Notes under the pieces: model-generated
The model's input: only the letters and a program-made list of their open reading frames with translations
What the model was told of the DNA's origin: nothing
Databases searched by the model: none
In this document: positions 42,258 to 53,712 of the stretch, one piece after another
Layout: each line of letters begins with the position of its first letter
Position numbering within the stretch: the first letter of the stretch is position 1
Position numbers and translations under genes: made by a program
Assembly (NCBI RefSeq): GCF_037126465.1
Contig: NW_026999318.1
Location: 2,886,447-2,950,446, forward strand
From: Ornithodoros turicata
Lineage: Eukaryota; Arthropoda; Arachnida; Ixodida; Argasidae
Length of the DNA stretch: 64,000 nucleotides
Direction: 5' to 3'

Positions 42258-43390
42258 TCATACTAACACACACATAAAGAGACGACGATGAGATGAGGCT
42301 GATGCCGGCCAGCAGGCTGGGCGCTGGGATGGTGGAGATGAGAATTCAGGTGGTCCAAGCAGGGTGGCGAGGCCTGTTGATGACAGGAAATCCCAAAGGT
42401 GACAGAGACCTTGGTGCATATGAACGCTACTGTACCAGGGACCCAACACCTTGCCTGTAAAGGGGCGGGTCTATTGCATGCATTCGGTGCTGAAAGATAT
42501 CGCGCTCTCGCTGGTAGCCAGGGCAGCCCGTAAGTAGATGGTGCAGGTCAGCACGCACATTGCATGATGCACAAAGGTCCAATGGCGCACGGCCAAGGCA
42601 CTGCCTCATAACCGGCGTAAATGCAACATTCAGCCTCATACGGTGAAGAAGAGACGCATAGTGCCGCGGAAGGCGATGTGGAAGTGACAGAGAGAGAGAC
42701 GGATCCACTGCGTGGAGTATAGGGTGCCATGTCATGCAGCCACAGTGATCTGATCTTGCCTGCAGAGACAGCACGGACAAGGGCCGGACGGCTACATTCG
42801 GGCAAGATGATAGAGTGGGCTGAAGGTATCTGATGACCCCCTAAGGCAGCTCAGCCTGGTCAGCCTCTACACTCTTAAAAATGAACTTCACCGCATAGCA
42901 CGCTCCTAGCCAACAATGATCCCGAGTGACATCGTTGACTGTCCTGATTTGTTGAAAACAGGAGGTGTACGCCTTTTTGTGACACTTATGAAGAAATGTT
43001 AATTGTCACAAAAAGGCGTACGCCCCGCGCTTTCCACAAATCAAGAGTCATAGAGGTATGATTGTGTACAATGGTTGGCCTCCAGCGTGCTATGTGGTGA
43101 AGTTCATTTTTAAGAGTGTACATTGCCGACTATGCCCAAATGATTAGGTACCCACTGTAATACTGCGCTGTGTCCCAGGTCCAGCAGCTTCTTGTAGGAT
43201 TCAAGCACGTCAGCAGCAATGGACACTAGAGGACCGCGAATGTCCATTGTTGCGAGGCATTGGAGGATAGCCTTTGAGTTCGTGTAGAAGACCCAGAGTC
43301 GAACCGAAGACTGCAGAATCTTGCACATGGGAAAGAGCAAAGCATGCAGCTCGGCACCTGTTGACGACGTCGCTCCGAGAACGAACGGTG
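42258..43390 (-). pseudogene. LINE C-terminus with RNase H domain, split by a MITE
   Basis: Minus strand: RNase H block TSSTGAELHALLFPM, YTNSKAILQCLATMD and LQWVPNHLGIVGNV (43385-43125). After the MITE the frame continues EADQAELP. The terminal region is HRMRLNVAFTPVMRQCLGR with the Cys/His motif CASCNVRADLHHLLTGCPGY (about 42650-42500). An RNase H domain after RT is characteristic of I-, R1- and LOA-type LINEs. RT and endonuclease are absent. At least one in-frame stop lies after EADQAELP. Confidence 0.8.
42870..43118. mobile_element. MITE family M1, copy 1 (TA target duplication)
   Basis: TA|CACTCTTAAAAATGAACTTC ... GAAGTTCATTTTTAAGAGTG|TA. TIRs exceed 35 bp (ACTTCACCGCATAGCACGCT), with inner inverted arms GTACGCCTTTTTGTGACA and inverse. 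Removing it with one TA rejoins the LINE reading frame (GNV-EADQ). Confidence 0.9.
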
Positions 43391-44234
43391 TCGGCGCACT
43401 GCGGAAAACAGAGAACTACTGTATTGTGAACGTGTCGGCTGCTTTTACACATCTATTCCGCGTTTAGTGGGTGAACCGAACAGTGTCGTACCATCACGGC
43501 ACAAGTGATCTTCCGGTGAATACACACAAGAATTACGGAAAAGAACCGCCAACCCCGAACATCGGCCCGCGTGTTATCCACTCTAGAAAGATAACAACAA
43601 ACTCGACGGGAAGGTATGCAGATGAAAACAAGTGCATTGCAATAAAACAACAGCTGTAATTCCACAGATGAAAGGCATACAACCAAGACTAACACAAAAC
43701 CCGCAGAGCCAACCTATAGGTCAAGTAAAAACCTGCACTCCATGTCTGCGATCGAAAGCGACGGCTCACTGACCAGCGGTGAACAAAAGGTATAACCTTT
43801 CATCTCCTTTTTTCACAATTAAACTGTCGATAGTCAAGCGTGCTTGTTGCCCCTCATCTACCTTTTGACCAGGTTTATATCGCAACATACTGATTGCAAT
43901 ATGTGCCTGGGATGCCGATGTAGCTTCTGGGGACTTGCGATCCTCCTGTCATAACGACCTTCTGCTCAGTTTCAAGCTCGCATGAAATGGCCTTCCCATA
44001 TCTACACAACGCATGTTGATTGCCACAACAAAAGTAGTCGCCTTGCCTTTTAGTTATCTCTGGTTGGATTCAGTAGACCATAACACTCAATGGCAGCGTT
44101 CCCGCTCATGCCACAACCGCCACAACGTACAACAACAGTTCAGAGCCACGGATTGGATCGCATTGCCTTCCTCTTGCTGCCGTCGCAGCGATGGCGATGC
44201 CACAAGGTGACAATGCTCCCACTTTCACCAAGGC
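43391..44234. other. Unassigned
   Basis: No recognised gene or repeat. Confidence 0.4.
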
Positions 44235-44560
44235 TGTCCAAGTGGTTTCACTGTTTCTCATGTCAGATTCCAAGCGGGCCCGTCTAGCCCACTCTAATTT
44301 TCAAAGGGGAAACCACTCATACTCAAGTGGGACTACATTCCTCCGAGTGGAACTTGGCCAAACCCACTTTTCACTAAAATGTAACCACACTCGACTACAG
44401 TGGACCTTGTCAAGTCTACTGGCTGCTAACTTCACTCCTTCATGGAATCCAGATTTTATTCAAGTGGAACTGGGATGGAACCGCTTGAATGGGGCCAGTT
44501 CAGTCCACTTCAAACCACTTTGATACTCAAATGCATCCACTTGGGATTCCAGTTCAAATT
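44235..44560. repeat. Region rich in CCACTT/AAGTGG motifs
   Basis: CCAAGTGG, CAAGTGGGAC, GAGTGGAACTTGG, CCCACTTTTC, CAAGTGGAACTGGG and CCACTTGGGA occur on both strands at 10-50 bp spacing. This resembles the subterminal motif clusters of cut-and-paste transposons. No TIR pair was fixed. Confidence 0.45.
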
Positions 44561-45290
44561 TCCGCCTCGAGGTACAGGCATTCTTCTGCAGAGCCGTATA
44601 AGTTACTGAAAATATATAATCGATGTAGAGCTGAAGTTACAATAACTTGCTGAAGTTATAATGCAATTGAGCAAGACTTAAGGTGAACTTACCTCACAAC
44701 AACCAAACAACCGAAAACGAAAAAAAGAAAAAGAAACATAATTCATTACTTTCATATTTGAGCGTGACAGTGCAATCTCATTCCCATTTGAAACATAACG
44801 CAGTCCCACTCTCTTTTCCAGACAGAAATTGGGGCTTATGGTTATCTGTGTAACTCCACTTCAAGACCCGATGGTCCAGAACCGATAGGGGCGCTGCCGT
44901 CTCGGATGGAACAGAGCCGTATATTAAAAGGGAGTCTGGTCATTAATGGGTCATGCCTATACCTGAAGCTCCACCAACTTTTTCAGCTTTCCGACCAATG
45001 GAGTCTTGAAAGATGGGGCGCTATCAATCAACCTATCCCCACTATTTGTCCCCGTATCCATGGATGGGATTGAAATGGATACCTCTCGCAATCTGCAGAA
45101 CTAATGAATTTTTCGTGCAAATTTGATGAGCGCCACCTAGGGAGCGTAAGGCACGTCGGGAGTTGTCGTCTGTTTCCGTCGTTGCACCGCTGCCGGCAGA
45201 ACCACCTGCTGGGACACATTCTGTCGTCGGAATGATTTTTAAACAAATCCACATGAATAGTTGGAATATAAAAGGCAAGAATGTTTATAG
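44561..45290. other. Unassigned, shares a short repeat with 51.9 kb
   Basis: GGTCCAGAACCGATAGGGGC and GCTGCCGTCTCGGAT at 44872-44910 match 51912-51945. Nothing else assigned. Confidence 0.4.
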
Positions 45291-45690
45291 CACGACCTAC
45301 TAGATTATAACGACCATGTCAGGCGCACCCCTTCTATGCGCCGCATTTTTGGAAGGTAGCGGTGGCGCTTCTCATCGTCCCAGTTATTGCTTCCTCAACT
45401 TGTACAATACTTTGTACTTCAGCTTACCTTAGTATTTCTGTACAAGCGGTGGACGTTCCACAGATGTTTCATTCTGAGGTTGATTATCATCATCATTCTA
45501 CGCGTTTTCATAGGGGCTATCGCTATCGTCTGCTACGGTAGTCGTACACACGCTTCTCCGCGTTCAGAATTCAAATATCCATCGTCCAATCGTGTTGTGC
45601 CGATCAGTAGTGCCCCTGGCGGATCGTGCGGACAGGCTCCTCATAGGGTTTTCTGATTGTGACATGGTCGTTATAATCTAGTAGGTCGTG
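45291..45690. mobile_element. 400-bp MITE with 31-bp perfect TIRs, hAT-like TSD
   Basis: CACGACCTACTAGATTATAA (left) is exactly inverted at 45660-45690. Flanks GTTTATAG and GTTTGTAG differ at one of 8 positions, an 8-bp TSD. No ORF of interest inside. Confidence 0.85.
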
Positions 45691-46745
45691 GTTTGTAGTC
45701 ATGAAATCCACCAATTAAATATAAGATTGTACAGCACAGTGCCGTTTTTGTTATGATTTCGCTGTGATTGCCGCGATCGCCGTGTCCACTAGGCCTAACA
45801 TCGGCGACAAAACGTATTATTTTCGATTAGATATCGACGGATGAGCGTAAGTCGAAACTGATTTCCGAGAAACGTATATGAGAATGTGCATTTGCAGCGT
45901 AAAATCAGAGTAGTCTGTGAAAAATTTTTGTCTCGAAATCCCCGCTTCACTGTGTTTGTTTTCGACACCATTTTGGGTGGCAGTATGGTGTCATGGCGAC
46001 CCCCTTGGTAAAAAGCAAACCAACCACAGGAGCGAGACTTTGTTACTTTGTTTTTTGCAATCCTTCACTTTTTAGTTTTAGCAGCTATTATGATGATAAG
46101 ATTAAATGAGATACTGGTCTTATAAATGGGGAATATTTTGATACAGGGAGTTTTTCATACCATTTGCCGCAGTGTGCCGAGCAATGCCTTCCTTAATGTT
46201 TTGAGATTCTTGGAACCACGCCACGGTTGTAGTGCTGCTGCATTTGGTAGTTGTGATATATAATTATGCGATATAGTACTAGGTTTAAGATTTAGATGTT
46301 GGAAGGTATCTGGTTCTATCATTGCTGCTTGCTCTCCTTAAGCCACGACTTGACCCGTTTGCCGAGCATGTGACTTCATGACCAACATTTATTTATGTTA
46401 TTTAATAAATAAATATTTGATCAACATAAATGCCATGATTCCGAACATGTAATATGCGTGGTTTTATCCTATGTAGTTCAGCTACAAGAAGTGATTTTCC
46501 TTTTAACTGTGTGAGGCAATTCACACATACACGCACACACACACAAATGAGATTTAAAAACAAATATTCATAGATGATGTCCTATTCTCGTGCTCTGGCC
46601 TATTTAGTGGCTCGACTAATTTCTTTTCTTACTTTTCCTTGTGCAAGAAAAAACTGGAACACAGTAGATAACACATGTAGAGACCGCTAATTATTGTGCA
46701 CATGCTTATTTGGAGTTAGGATGTAGGTCAAGAGAGCGCACTAGG
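45691..46745. other. Unassigned
   Basis: AT-rich, with (AC)n-like sequence at 46524-46546. No recognised gene. Confidence 0.4.
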
Positions 46746-46747
46746 TA

Positions 46748-46962
46748 CAGCTTGGGACAAAAGTTTACGGAACATGCCACTGGCGTATTTCTTTATCGGA
46801 GCGGCCCCCTGTTAGATATCAGGAAGAGTTCGAATAAGTAACAGGTGACCGGCTGTTCTAGCCATCTCTGAGTATATTTGTCTGATCCCGTTTGCTGCTA
46901 GGGTGCCGCTCCAATGCAGAAGTGTGACACCCCGGTGTTCCGTAAACTTTTGTCCCAAGCTG
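46748..46962. mobile_element. 215-bp Tc1/mariner-type MITE
   Basis: TA|CAGCTTGGGACAAAAGTTTA ... TAAACTTTTGTCCCAAGCTG|TA. 26-bp TIRs with TA duplication; the GGGACAAAAGT motif is typical of Tc1-like termini. Confidence 0.85.
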
Positions 46963-46964
46963 TA

Positions 46965-49250
46965 TGCAAAACAATGTTCCAATCTATCACACTTGACAAT
47001 TCACCTGCGGGTTGTGATATAATTCACCATAAGTTCAGCGATTTTACAAGCGAGTCAAATCAGAAACACTCATATCACATTGGTCTGCCTGTCAGGTTCT
47101 GCATCAGTGGTGCATAAACGAGCGGCAAATGTCCGATTCTAAAGTGACTGCATACTCGTATTAACTCTGAATGATCGAGAATGATGAAGTGATATGAGAG
47201 ACTGCATATTAATTCTGAATGATCGAGAACGTTAAGCTGTACTCGTTAAGCTTTAGGCTGGTCCGATAGTAGCCTCAACTACAGGATACTATTTCAGGCG
47301 CTTCCTAGTGCTCAGTTACAGCGATTCATGAATACGCACCCTTTTGTCGTTTTATTCCTCTCTGCTGTATAGTACAGCTTGGCGCAGCAGTGCGGTGGCA
47401 CCTTCATCATTACTAAATAACATTGTGTTTTGGTGTTCAGATTTTCGACATACGCAGTCCTTTCACGACAAAAAGTTGTGGTATTCAGACGATTCTTTAC
47501 TAAGCAGAATTGAAAGCTTGCAGTGCCGTTCACACTATGCTGCCGGCTGCTGCCTTGCTGCACAACAAACTTTTACTAACGCAGTGGTACATGAGGTGCT
47601 TACACATAGAATGACAAAAACAACAGAAGCCCTCTTCAGCTGCCACTATTGAATCACATTTACTCACGGGCAACGCAAACCGTGTACACGGAACAGCGGA
47701 GCCATGCTTTCCAAGCATCGCCTCGACGAAAATGGCGCGAGTGCGTTTTCGCTAACGGGCAAGAGAGGGCGCTTCATTTCGCATATCTCCTAACCAGAGG
47801 GAGCGGCGAAAATTTGACACGCGCGCCACTTGTGCAGAAAATCGGCATGACTGAACACTTGAGCTCTGGCTGGTGTCGTGTGTTGCGCAATGGCGAACGC
47901 AGCAGCTAGCATCAGACTCGGATGCGTCTTGCGACCTCCTAATGAAGCAGGGCTTCTCTTTTGTTGACGTACAACGGGAAAACTGTAGAGCGAGGAAGGC
48001 TTTATGAGTACGGACACGTTTCTGAAGTGGAAGTGTTTTCGAACACCCGGTAGGGGACAATGCGGTGATAGCAACATGCCTTTTCTCAACTAGTGTTCCC
48101 GTTTCAGCTTCATGCATATCTCAGGCGTAGGTTTTGTGCTTATCGACATTTTCCGAAAAATGTCGAAAAACACTCTCCGAATGACTTTTTCTTCTTCTTC
48201 AAATTCGGCATATTCCGAAAAGGCGAACCGCTATGCGGACGTGAGTATGTCATATATGCTTGCATTTATTACAACAAAAGATAGGTTTTCCTTGTTTGTC
48301 TGTTTTGTACCGACTATAAACGGTATTGTTCATTTAGTATTTAACTTTTGCTGGTTGGTTGTTTCCCTCACTCACAAAACTTCGCGTGCAATTAAATCGA
48401 CGCTCGCATTCGGACATCCCGTCCGTCCCGACAGAAAATAGCTGCAGGAAGAATCCGATTTTTAGTACACCATATAAATATCGATAAACACACCCTGAAT
48501 TCGCTTGAAACTAAATGCCGAAAACCACAAACCCATGAAGCCACACTGCGAGTGTAAAGCGGGAGCGACCGGCAAATGTAAACACGGTTCTGCACTGGTG
48601 ATTCCTCAATCGGCACGAATTTGCGTCCGTCACTGACTTGCCACAGTGGCTGGGATCAATCCCAATTTCGGGAGGAACTAACAGAGGCCGTATTGTTTTC
48701 AACACCAGCTATTTTCTACTACGATGAAACTTGCGTGCAAACAATATGCACAGCAGATGACATGTGTACAGAGGTTTTACTTCGATGCTTTTGATACAAC
48801 GTAGTAAAATAAATGATACGCAGACTGCAGAAATGAAGACGTTCACATTTACTGTAGAACGGAACGCATGTATCACATGAGTAGAATTTGCAGGATAGAT
48901 CATACTGCGTTGTCGCGTCAAATGATGTGTATTCAGCGTTACCTGCAGCCGCCCTGGTACAGCCGGGCAGGGAAACGATAAAACCTCATACTTCCCTTGG
49001 TCCTCGCAGCAGGAAAGACGCAGCAATATGAGTCATACAGATTTGGGGTACCCGAAACATACTGGTCATTGCCAAAAAAAAAAAAAAAAATCAACAGCAG
49101 CTGCATACTGCGTACGGCAGGAAGGAGAGAGCGGATTCGCCTTCAGTGCCGTTTCGCACCTCCTCGCCGCTGGGGTGGCCTGGGGCGCTGTCGTCGCCTC
49201 CTCGAAACACTAGTGCACGGAGCCTATACTAGTCATGGGGAACAGCACTG
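46965..49250. other. Unassigned
   Basis: A short imperfect tandem duplication (CTGAATGATCGAGAA) lies at 47165-47231. A weak exon-like block (RKMSKNTLRMTFSSSSNSAY) ends at a GTGAGT near 48241. No supported gene. Confidence 0.3.
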
Positions 49251-49496
49251 CACTCTAAAAACTGAACTTCGCCGCATTGCTCGCTCTGCGCGCCAACCGC
49301 TGCCACGAATGATTATTATTATCGCTTCTGATTCAAGGAGAGAGGCGGTCGTGCGCCCTTTTGCGCCAATTTGGATGTATAATAATAGACACAAAAAGGC
49401 GTACGCATCTCCTCGAATCAGAAGCGATAGCCCTATATTTCGTAGCAATGGTTGCGCAGAGCGTGTTATGCGGTGAAGTTCAGCTTTTAGAGAGTG
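49251..49496. mobile_element. MITE family M1, copy 2
   Basis: CACTCTAAAAACTGAACTTC ... GAAGTTCAGCTTTTAGAGAGTG with inner arms ATCGCTTCTGATTC and GAATCAGAAGCGAT. Flanks are not TA/TA, so the TSD is lost. Confidence 0.85.
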
Positions 49497-49960
49497 TCCC
49501 GTGGTGCTGGCTTGACGAACTCAGAACAGCTACCTCACACTTCTGTCAAGTAATCAGTTCCAACTTACTGAAATTACTGTACATGTCCGTGCATTTTCAA
49601 AAACCGATTAAGGTAGCCTAATTAAAGAATGGCATTGCATAAATGGCATTTCATTGCTTTTGCTACTGTTCATCTGTATTTATTCTATGTCTCATAGCGT
49701 CAACTAATGTTCACCCGTGTTCATTCTGCTATGGCTCATTGCCTCAGCTACTGTTCAGCTCTGTTCGTTCTGCTATGTGTCATACTGCCTTGAGTACCTC
49801 CTTGCTGCAGGTTCCTTAACTCAGTCCTGAAAACTCAGGCGAATTTTTCCCGTCCACACACTTCATTGAGGCTTTAGTCAAAATTTATTTATTGTTGTTG
49901 TTGTTGACGTGTAATGGCGTTGACACCATTGCACGTTACCTTCAACCATTCAAATACCAC
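49497..49960. other. Unassigned
   Basis: (TTG)n at 49892-49906 followed by an imperfect hairpin (CGTGTAATGGCGTTGACACC). Possible minus-strand retroelement tail. Confidence 0.35.
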
Positions 49961-50045
49961 GCCAATGAGGAGTACGGTGCCCATAAGAAGAACAGTCCCT
50001 GTTCGAAATATCGGCATCTCTCGTCCCGAGGCCCTTCGCCACGGC
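49961..50045 (+). repeat. Repeat family C copy
   Basis: GGTGCCCATAAGAAGAACAG, then CCTGTTCGAAATATCGGC and CTCGTCCCGAGGCCCTTC. Confidence 0.75.
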
Positions 50046-50459
50046 TTTTCGTGCTAGCTCGACTTTCACCGTAGCCACAAGGCGGCCACAGTGTATAATA
50101 GTCGTTATGAGTCTGCCAATCAATATGCTGCGGTACCATGATGTTACACGCCGTCCGCTGCGCTCAGAAGGCCGTTTGAACAGTGGGCTGATGCAGACGA
50201 CACGTGACGAAGGAATGAGAGGAAGCATTAAGCAGGCCTTCTGTATTTAGGTATCGCTGGTAATGGGGGCGCGGGAAATTGGCTCCGCGAATACTGAAAC
50301 TCATCGGGATGTGACATCACGATAAGCAACTCATCCACTGAGGCAGCCGCAGCGACGTCACGTGCTTAGTAGCGGCATCCGAGCCTCTCGCGTCTGTGAC
50401 GTCACAGGTCGATGAGGAAGTACGTTCGAAGGGCTCGACGACTGCGACACGTAGCCAGG

Positions 50460-50610
50460 GAAGGATAACGGACGTATTTTGGTTACCGTTTCCATTTTCG
50501 TTACTGCTATATTTTCGTTTCTGTTATCCGTTTCTGATACCGGCCTTTCAATTGCGTTTCCGTTACGTTTCCGTTACGTTTCCGTTACTGTTCCGGTAAT
50601 GGAACGGTTG
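50460..50610 (+). repeat. CGTTAC/CGTTTCC simple-repeat-like block 1
   Basis: Irregular tandem CGTTTC, GTTACC and CGTTACGTTTC units on one strand. Confidence 0.6.
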
Positions 50611-51149
50611 TTACAGAGCTGCGAGAGGATGGCCCGTCCGGCTCTATCAGCACCCTGTTTTGCCCAAGTGCTGCTTCGGTCACGCGTACACACTACGCAA
50701 GCAATTTTACGTCGTTGGGGCGCGCATATTTTGCAAGATAAAAAAAAATGTAGGAACACGTCTTCAGTCACTCGGAGTCCAGTAACTCAAGATGGGCGTA
50801 ACCTTCATCCAATGTCGCATTTATAAGCGGACTCTCTCAGTAGTAAATAATACTGCCATGGCCACGGTGAAATGAAAAAAAAAGTACAAAATAAGTAAGT
50901 AAAAATCCTAGGCTGTCACCCTCGTGCTATGGCGGAGTATAGTCATGTGTTGATGTCATAGAGTTATGAGGACTGGGAAGAGGTAAGCTACCTCGAGATC
51001 CAATATTGCGCTTTCTTTTCACACTCACGTGTAGTATGTACACCATTACAGGGAATGGGGTCATAACAATACAAAAACAAAATATCAGAAGTCACTCAGA
51101 TGTCCTCGCACAACAGGAATAGCCATTACCCAAATTCAATCCAGGGCGA

Positions 51150-51295
51150 CAAATTCGTTTCCGTTTCCTTTTCTGGTAATGGCAGGACCGTGGTATGCGT
51201 TTGGGTTTCCGTTATCGTTACCTTCTCCAATTTCGGTAATACCGTTTCTGTTCCCGTTACCATTACCGTTACCCTTCCGTAGCAAAGTCGCTCGT
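51150..51295 (+). repeat. CGTTAC/CGTTTCC simple-repeat-like block 2
   Basis: Same motif set as 50460-50610 (GTTTCCGTTATCGTTACC, CCATTACCGTTACCC). Both blocks may belong to one repeat. Confidence 0.6.
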
Positions 51296-51324
51296 AACAG
51301 AATCCGCTCATTGGCGGTAGCCAA

Positions 51325-51430
51325 GGTCGCGCTGAAGACTGGCGCCCCACTCCTCCCTGCTGACTTCTCTCCATCTGTCAATATCTGTACGCCCCTCATA
51401 GCCACAGTTGCGTAGCGGCGCTTACACGGA
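51325..51430 (+). repeat. SINE family S2, 3' half only
   Basis: CACTCCTCCCTGCTGACTTC, CTGTACGCCCCTCATAGCC, ACAGTTGCGTAGCGGCGCTT and ACACGGAAT match the end of the 60335-60578 copy. Confidence 0.75.
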
Positions 51431-52379
51431 ATCAATTACTCAACCGAATCACACGTACCAAAGTAGGCGGACGGGCGGATGAATGGATGGATGGAAGACA
51501 CACAGATTTACGTAGAAATAATACACTCTGAACTATGCAGTGCAATGCCCGCATGGCGCAGTAAATGTCGCAGCCCGTTTAAAGGAGCAGTGAGATCTGC
51601 TCCTGCACAAATGTGTCATGCTTGGCTGGTGCCTATAGTAGGACAAACACCGTGCTTGCCTGCATGGATGAACAAGAGGCGTGACTAGCCACTATATAGA
51701 GTCTTCTCAATTCCTTCAGAGGAAGAGACTGGGAGCATCGCTCTCTGCTGCCCCCCACAACCCTCAGTTCTTCCCACGCTCTTAGGGCATGCTCCACGCA
51801 AAAATGATGTATTCCTACAGCATTTTGCTAGTTGTATATTTGCCTCTTGGGGCCTATCGTTACCTGAGTATAGGCATCACTTGAAGAACCTATGGTCCAG
51901 AACCATTGCTATAACCTCCAGAACCGATACGGGCGCTCCCGTCTCGGGTGAAAGGATACCGACGCTGCCGTGCGTCGAATTAACCTACTGCAGGTTGACC
52001 ATAGAAATGCGCGATGCAAAATCGGCAATGTAGGCTCTTTACTGCTATTTTTCCCTGTCTTCTGCGCTGTTGGTTTGCTGTTCGTTGTCTCTCTTGTTTT
52101 TCGTCTGTTTTGTTTTTCGTTCTTTTGCAACGTAAGTCCATCTTATATAACTCATTCTCATTTTAACTTCAATAACGCGTTCCTGTGCGGCCTCTGCGCA
52201 CTGCTCCCCTTCGCAATGGGAGACGAGGACATTCGAAGCATTTTTTTGGAAAAACGAGTCGGAAGAAAACGTGATACCTGAACTAACAGTTGACCACTCC
52301 GCATCGGCCCACGGACCGTCGGGGTGGTACGACGAGAGCACGGTTACTATTACCATGACTGAGTGAGGTGTTGGAGAGC
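51431..52379. other. Unassigned
   Basis: Holds the second copy of GGTCCAGAACC...CGTCTCGG (51895-51945). No gene. Confidence 0.35.
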
Positions 52380-52560
52380 TTGGTTCGTCTTCTTCTTCTT
52401 CTTTTTTTTTTCGTTTTCCGTTTTTTCTTGTTTCTTTCCTTTTTTTTGGGGGGGGGGGGTGATGGAGGGCGTGACTCAATTGGATGAGGGTCATCCAATT
52501 GAGTCACAAGCGAACCGGCCTCCACGTGGCGCCCTTTGGAAACGGCAGAATAGCCGGCTA
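52380..52560. repeat. Low complexity plus hairpins
   Basis: (TTC)n/T-tract and G11 run (52380-52460), then the hairpin TGACTCAATTGGATGA/TCATCCAATTGAGTCA at 52472-52507. Confidence 0.7.
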
Positions 52561-52602
52561 ACGGTTCGCACACGACAATTTGTCGTGGTCTCAATTATGC
52601 TA

Positions 52603-52850
52603 CACTCTAAAAACAGAACTTCACCGCATAGCACGCTGTGCACCAACCATTGCCGCCAATGATAGGGTTATCGCTTTTGATTCGAGGAGATAGGGAGGCG
52701 TACGCCTTTTTCTGGCAATTTGGATATATGAAAATTGCCACAAAAAGGCGAACGACCCCTCTCTCTCCGAATCAGAAGCGATAACCCTATCATTCTTGGC
52801 AATTGTTGGAGCACAGCGTGCTATGCAGTTGAAGTTCTGTTTTTAGAGTG
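52603..52850. mobile_element. MITE family M1, copy 3
   Basis: TA|CACTCTAAAAACAGAACTTC ... GAAGTTCTGTTTTTAGAGTG, with inner arms ATAGGGTTATCGCTTTTGAT and inverse, and GTACGCCTTTTT. Left TA present, right flank CA. Confidence 0.88.
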
Positions 52851-52871
52851 CAGCCATGGGGAACAGAACTG

Positions 52872-53006
52872 AACTCTAAAAACTGAACTTCGCCACATAG
52901 CTCGCTCTGCGCGCCAAGCGTTGCCACGAATGATTGCGCCACTCGATTGCGCAAGCGAGGAACCTCGGAAGGGCCCTATGCCGAGGTGCCTCGCTCGCGC
53001 AATCGA
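52872..53006. repeat. MITE M1 fragment (copy 4) joined to a palindrome
   Basis: ACTCTAAAAACTGAACTTCG...GCCACGAATGATT (52873-52935) matches copy 2 including its outside flank CATGGGGAACAG. It then runs into the hairpin 52947-53006 (GATTGCGCAAGCGAGG and inverse). Confidence 0.75.
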
Positions 53007-53009
53007 GTC

Positions 53010-53712
53010 GTTTACAAGCGACGGCACGTGGTGTGTGATGTCATCGAACGGCAGCGCCGAGAATTTGGTATTCCTGTACTTCCAGACGAGCCGCGCGTGA
53101 ACGATCCTGTCGTTTGACCAATGCGCACGCTTGTTCAGCGGGGAAAGCTCAGCAGAAGGGAACATGAAAAAGAGCAACTTTCAACACGAACCACCAGAAG
53201 CCGACTGCCACCTGGTTCCGACCCTCATAAGCTAGCGGCTTTTTTTTTTCTACATTCTATAGCGGCTTCCCGCTCTAGCAAATTTTTCCACGGCTGACAG
53301 TGAATACATGCAGCGAAAAGCAGTCGGAGGTGCGAAAGGCAAAGGCAAAGAAACAACTGACAACTTCCCAATCCGTTGAGCAGCTACCACATGTAGTTCC
53401 GGACCACCGACGGTGTCGGTAGGCGAAGCGATCGAGGCGGCGGGAACGATACATGCCACTTTTGGTATTTCGGGTTACGTCTAACGATCGCGCGCTTGGG
53501 TTATTTACCATCGTTCAGCCCGTCGACGTGTTCAACGTCACTGTCACGCGCATCCCAGACGACGACGACAAAGCGATTGCACGAGCGCGTTCGCAAATAT
53601 CACTTTAGCTCCGTTTACATGAATACGACACAAGCGTATCGAATTGAGTTCAAACCAGCGAGTAGACGATACCGCACTGTTTACATCACTGATCTCTATG
53701 TATAAAGGCTGG
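53010..53712. repeat. Fold-back family F, copy 1
   Basis: Shares GAGAATTTGGTATTCC, CGTATCGAATTGAGTTC, TGCCACTTTTGGTATT and the terminus CCAGCCTTTATACATAGAGA (inverted) with 56297-58030. Confidence 0.6.

Noticed and set aside
51136..51435. Gly-Asn-rich ORF on the minus strand (GNGNGNGN)
   Set aside because: Translation of the GTTACC/CGTTTCC simple repeat.
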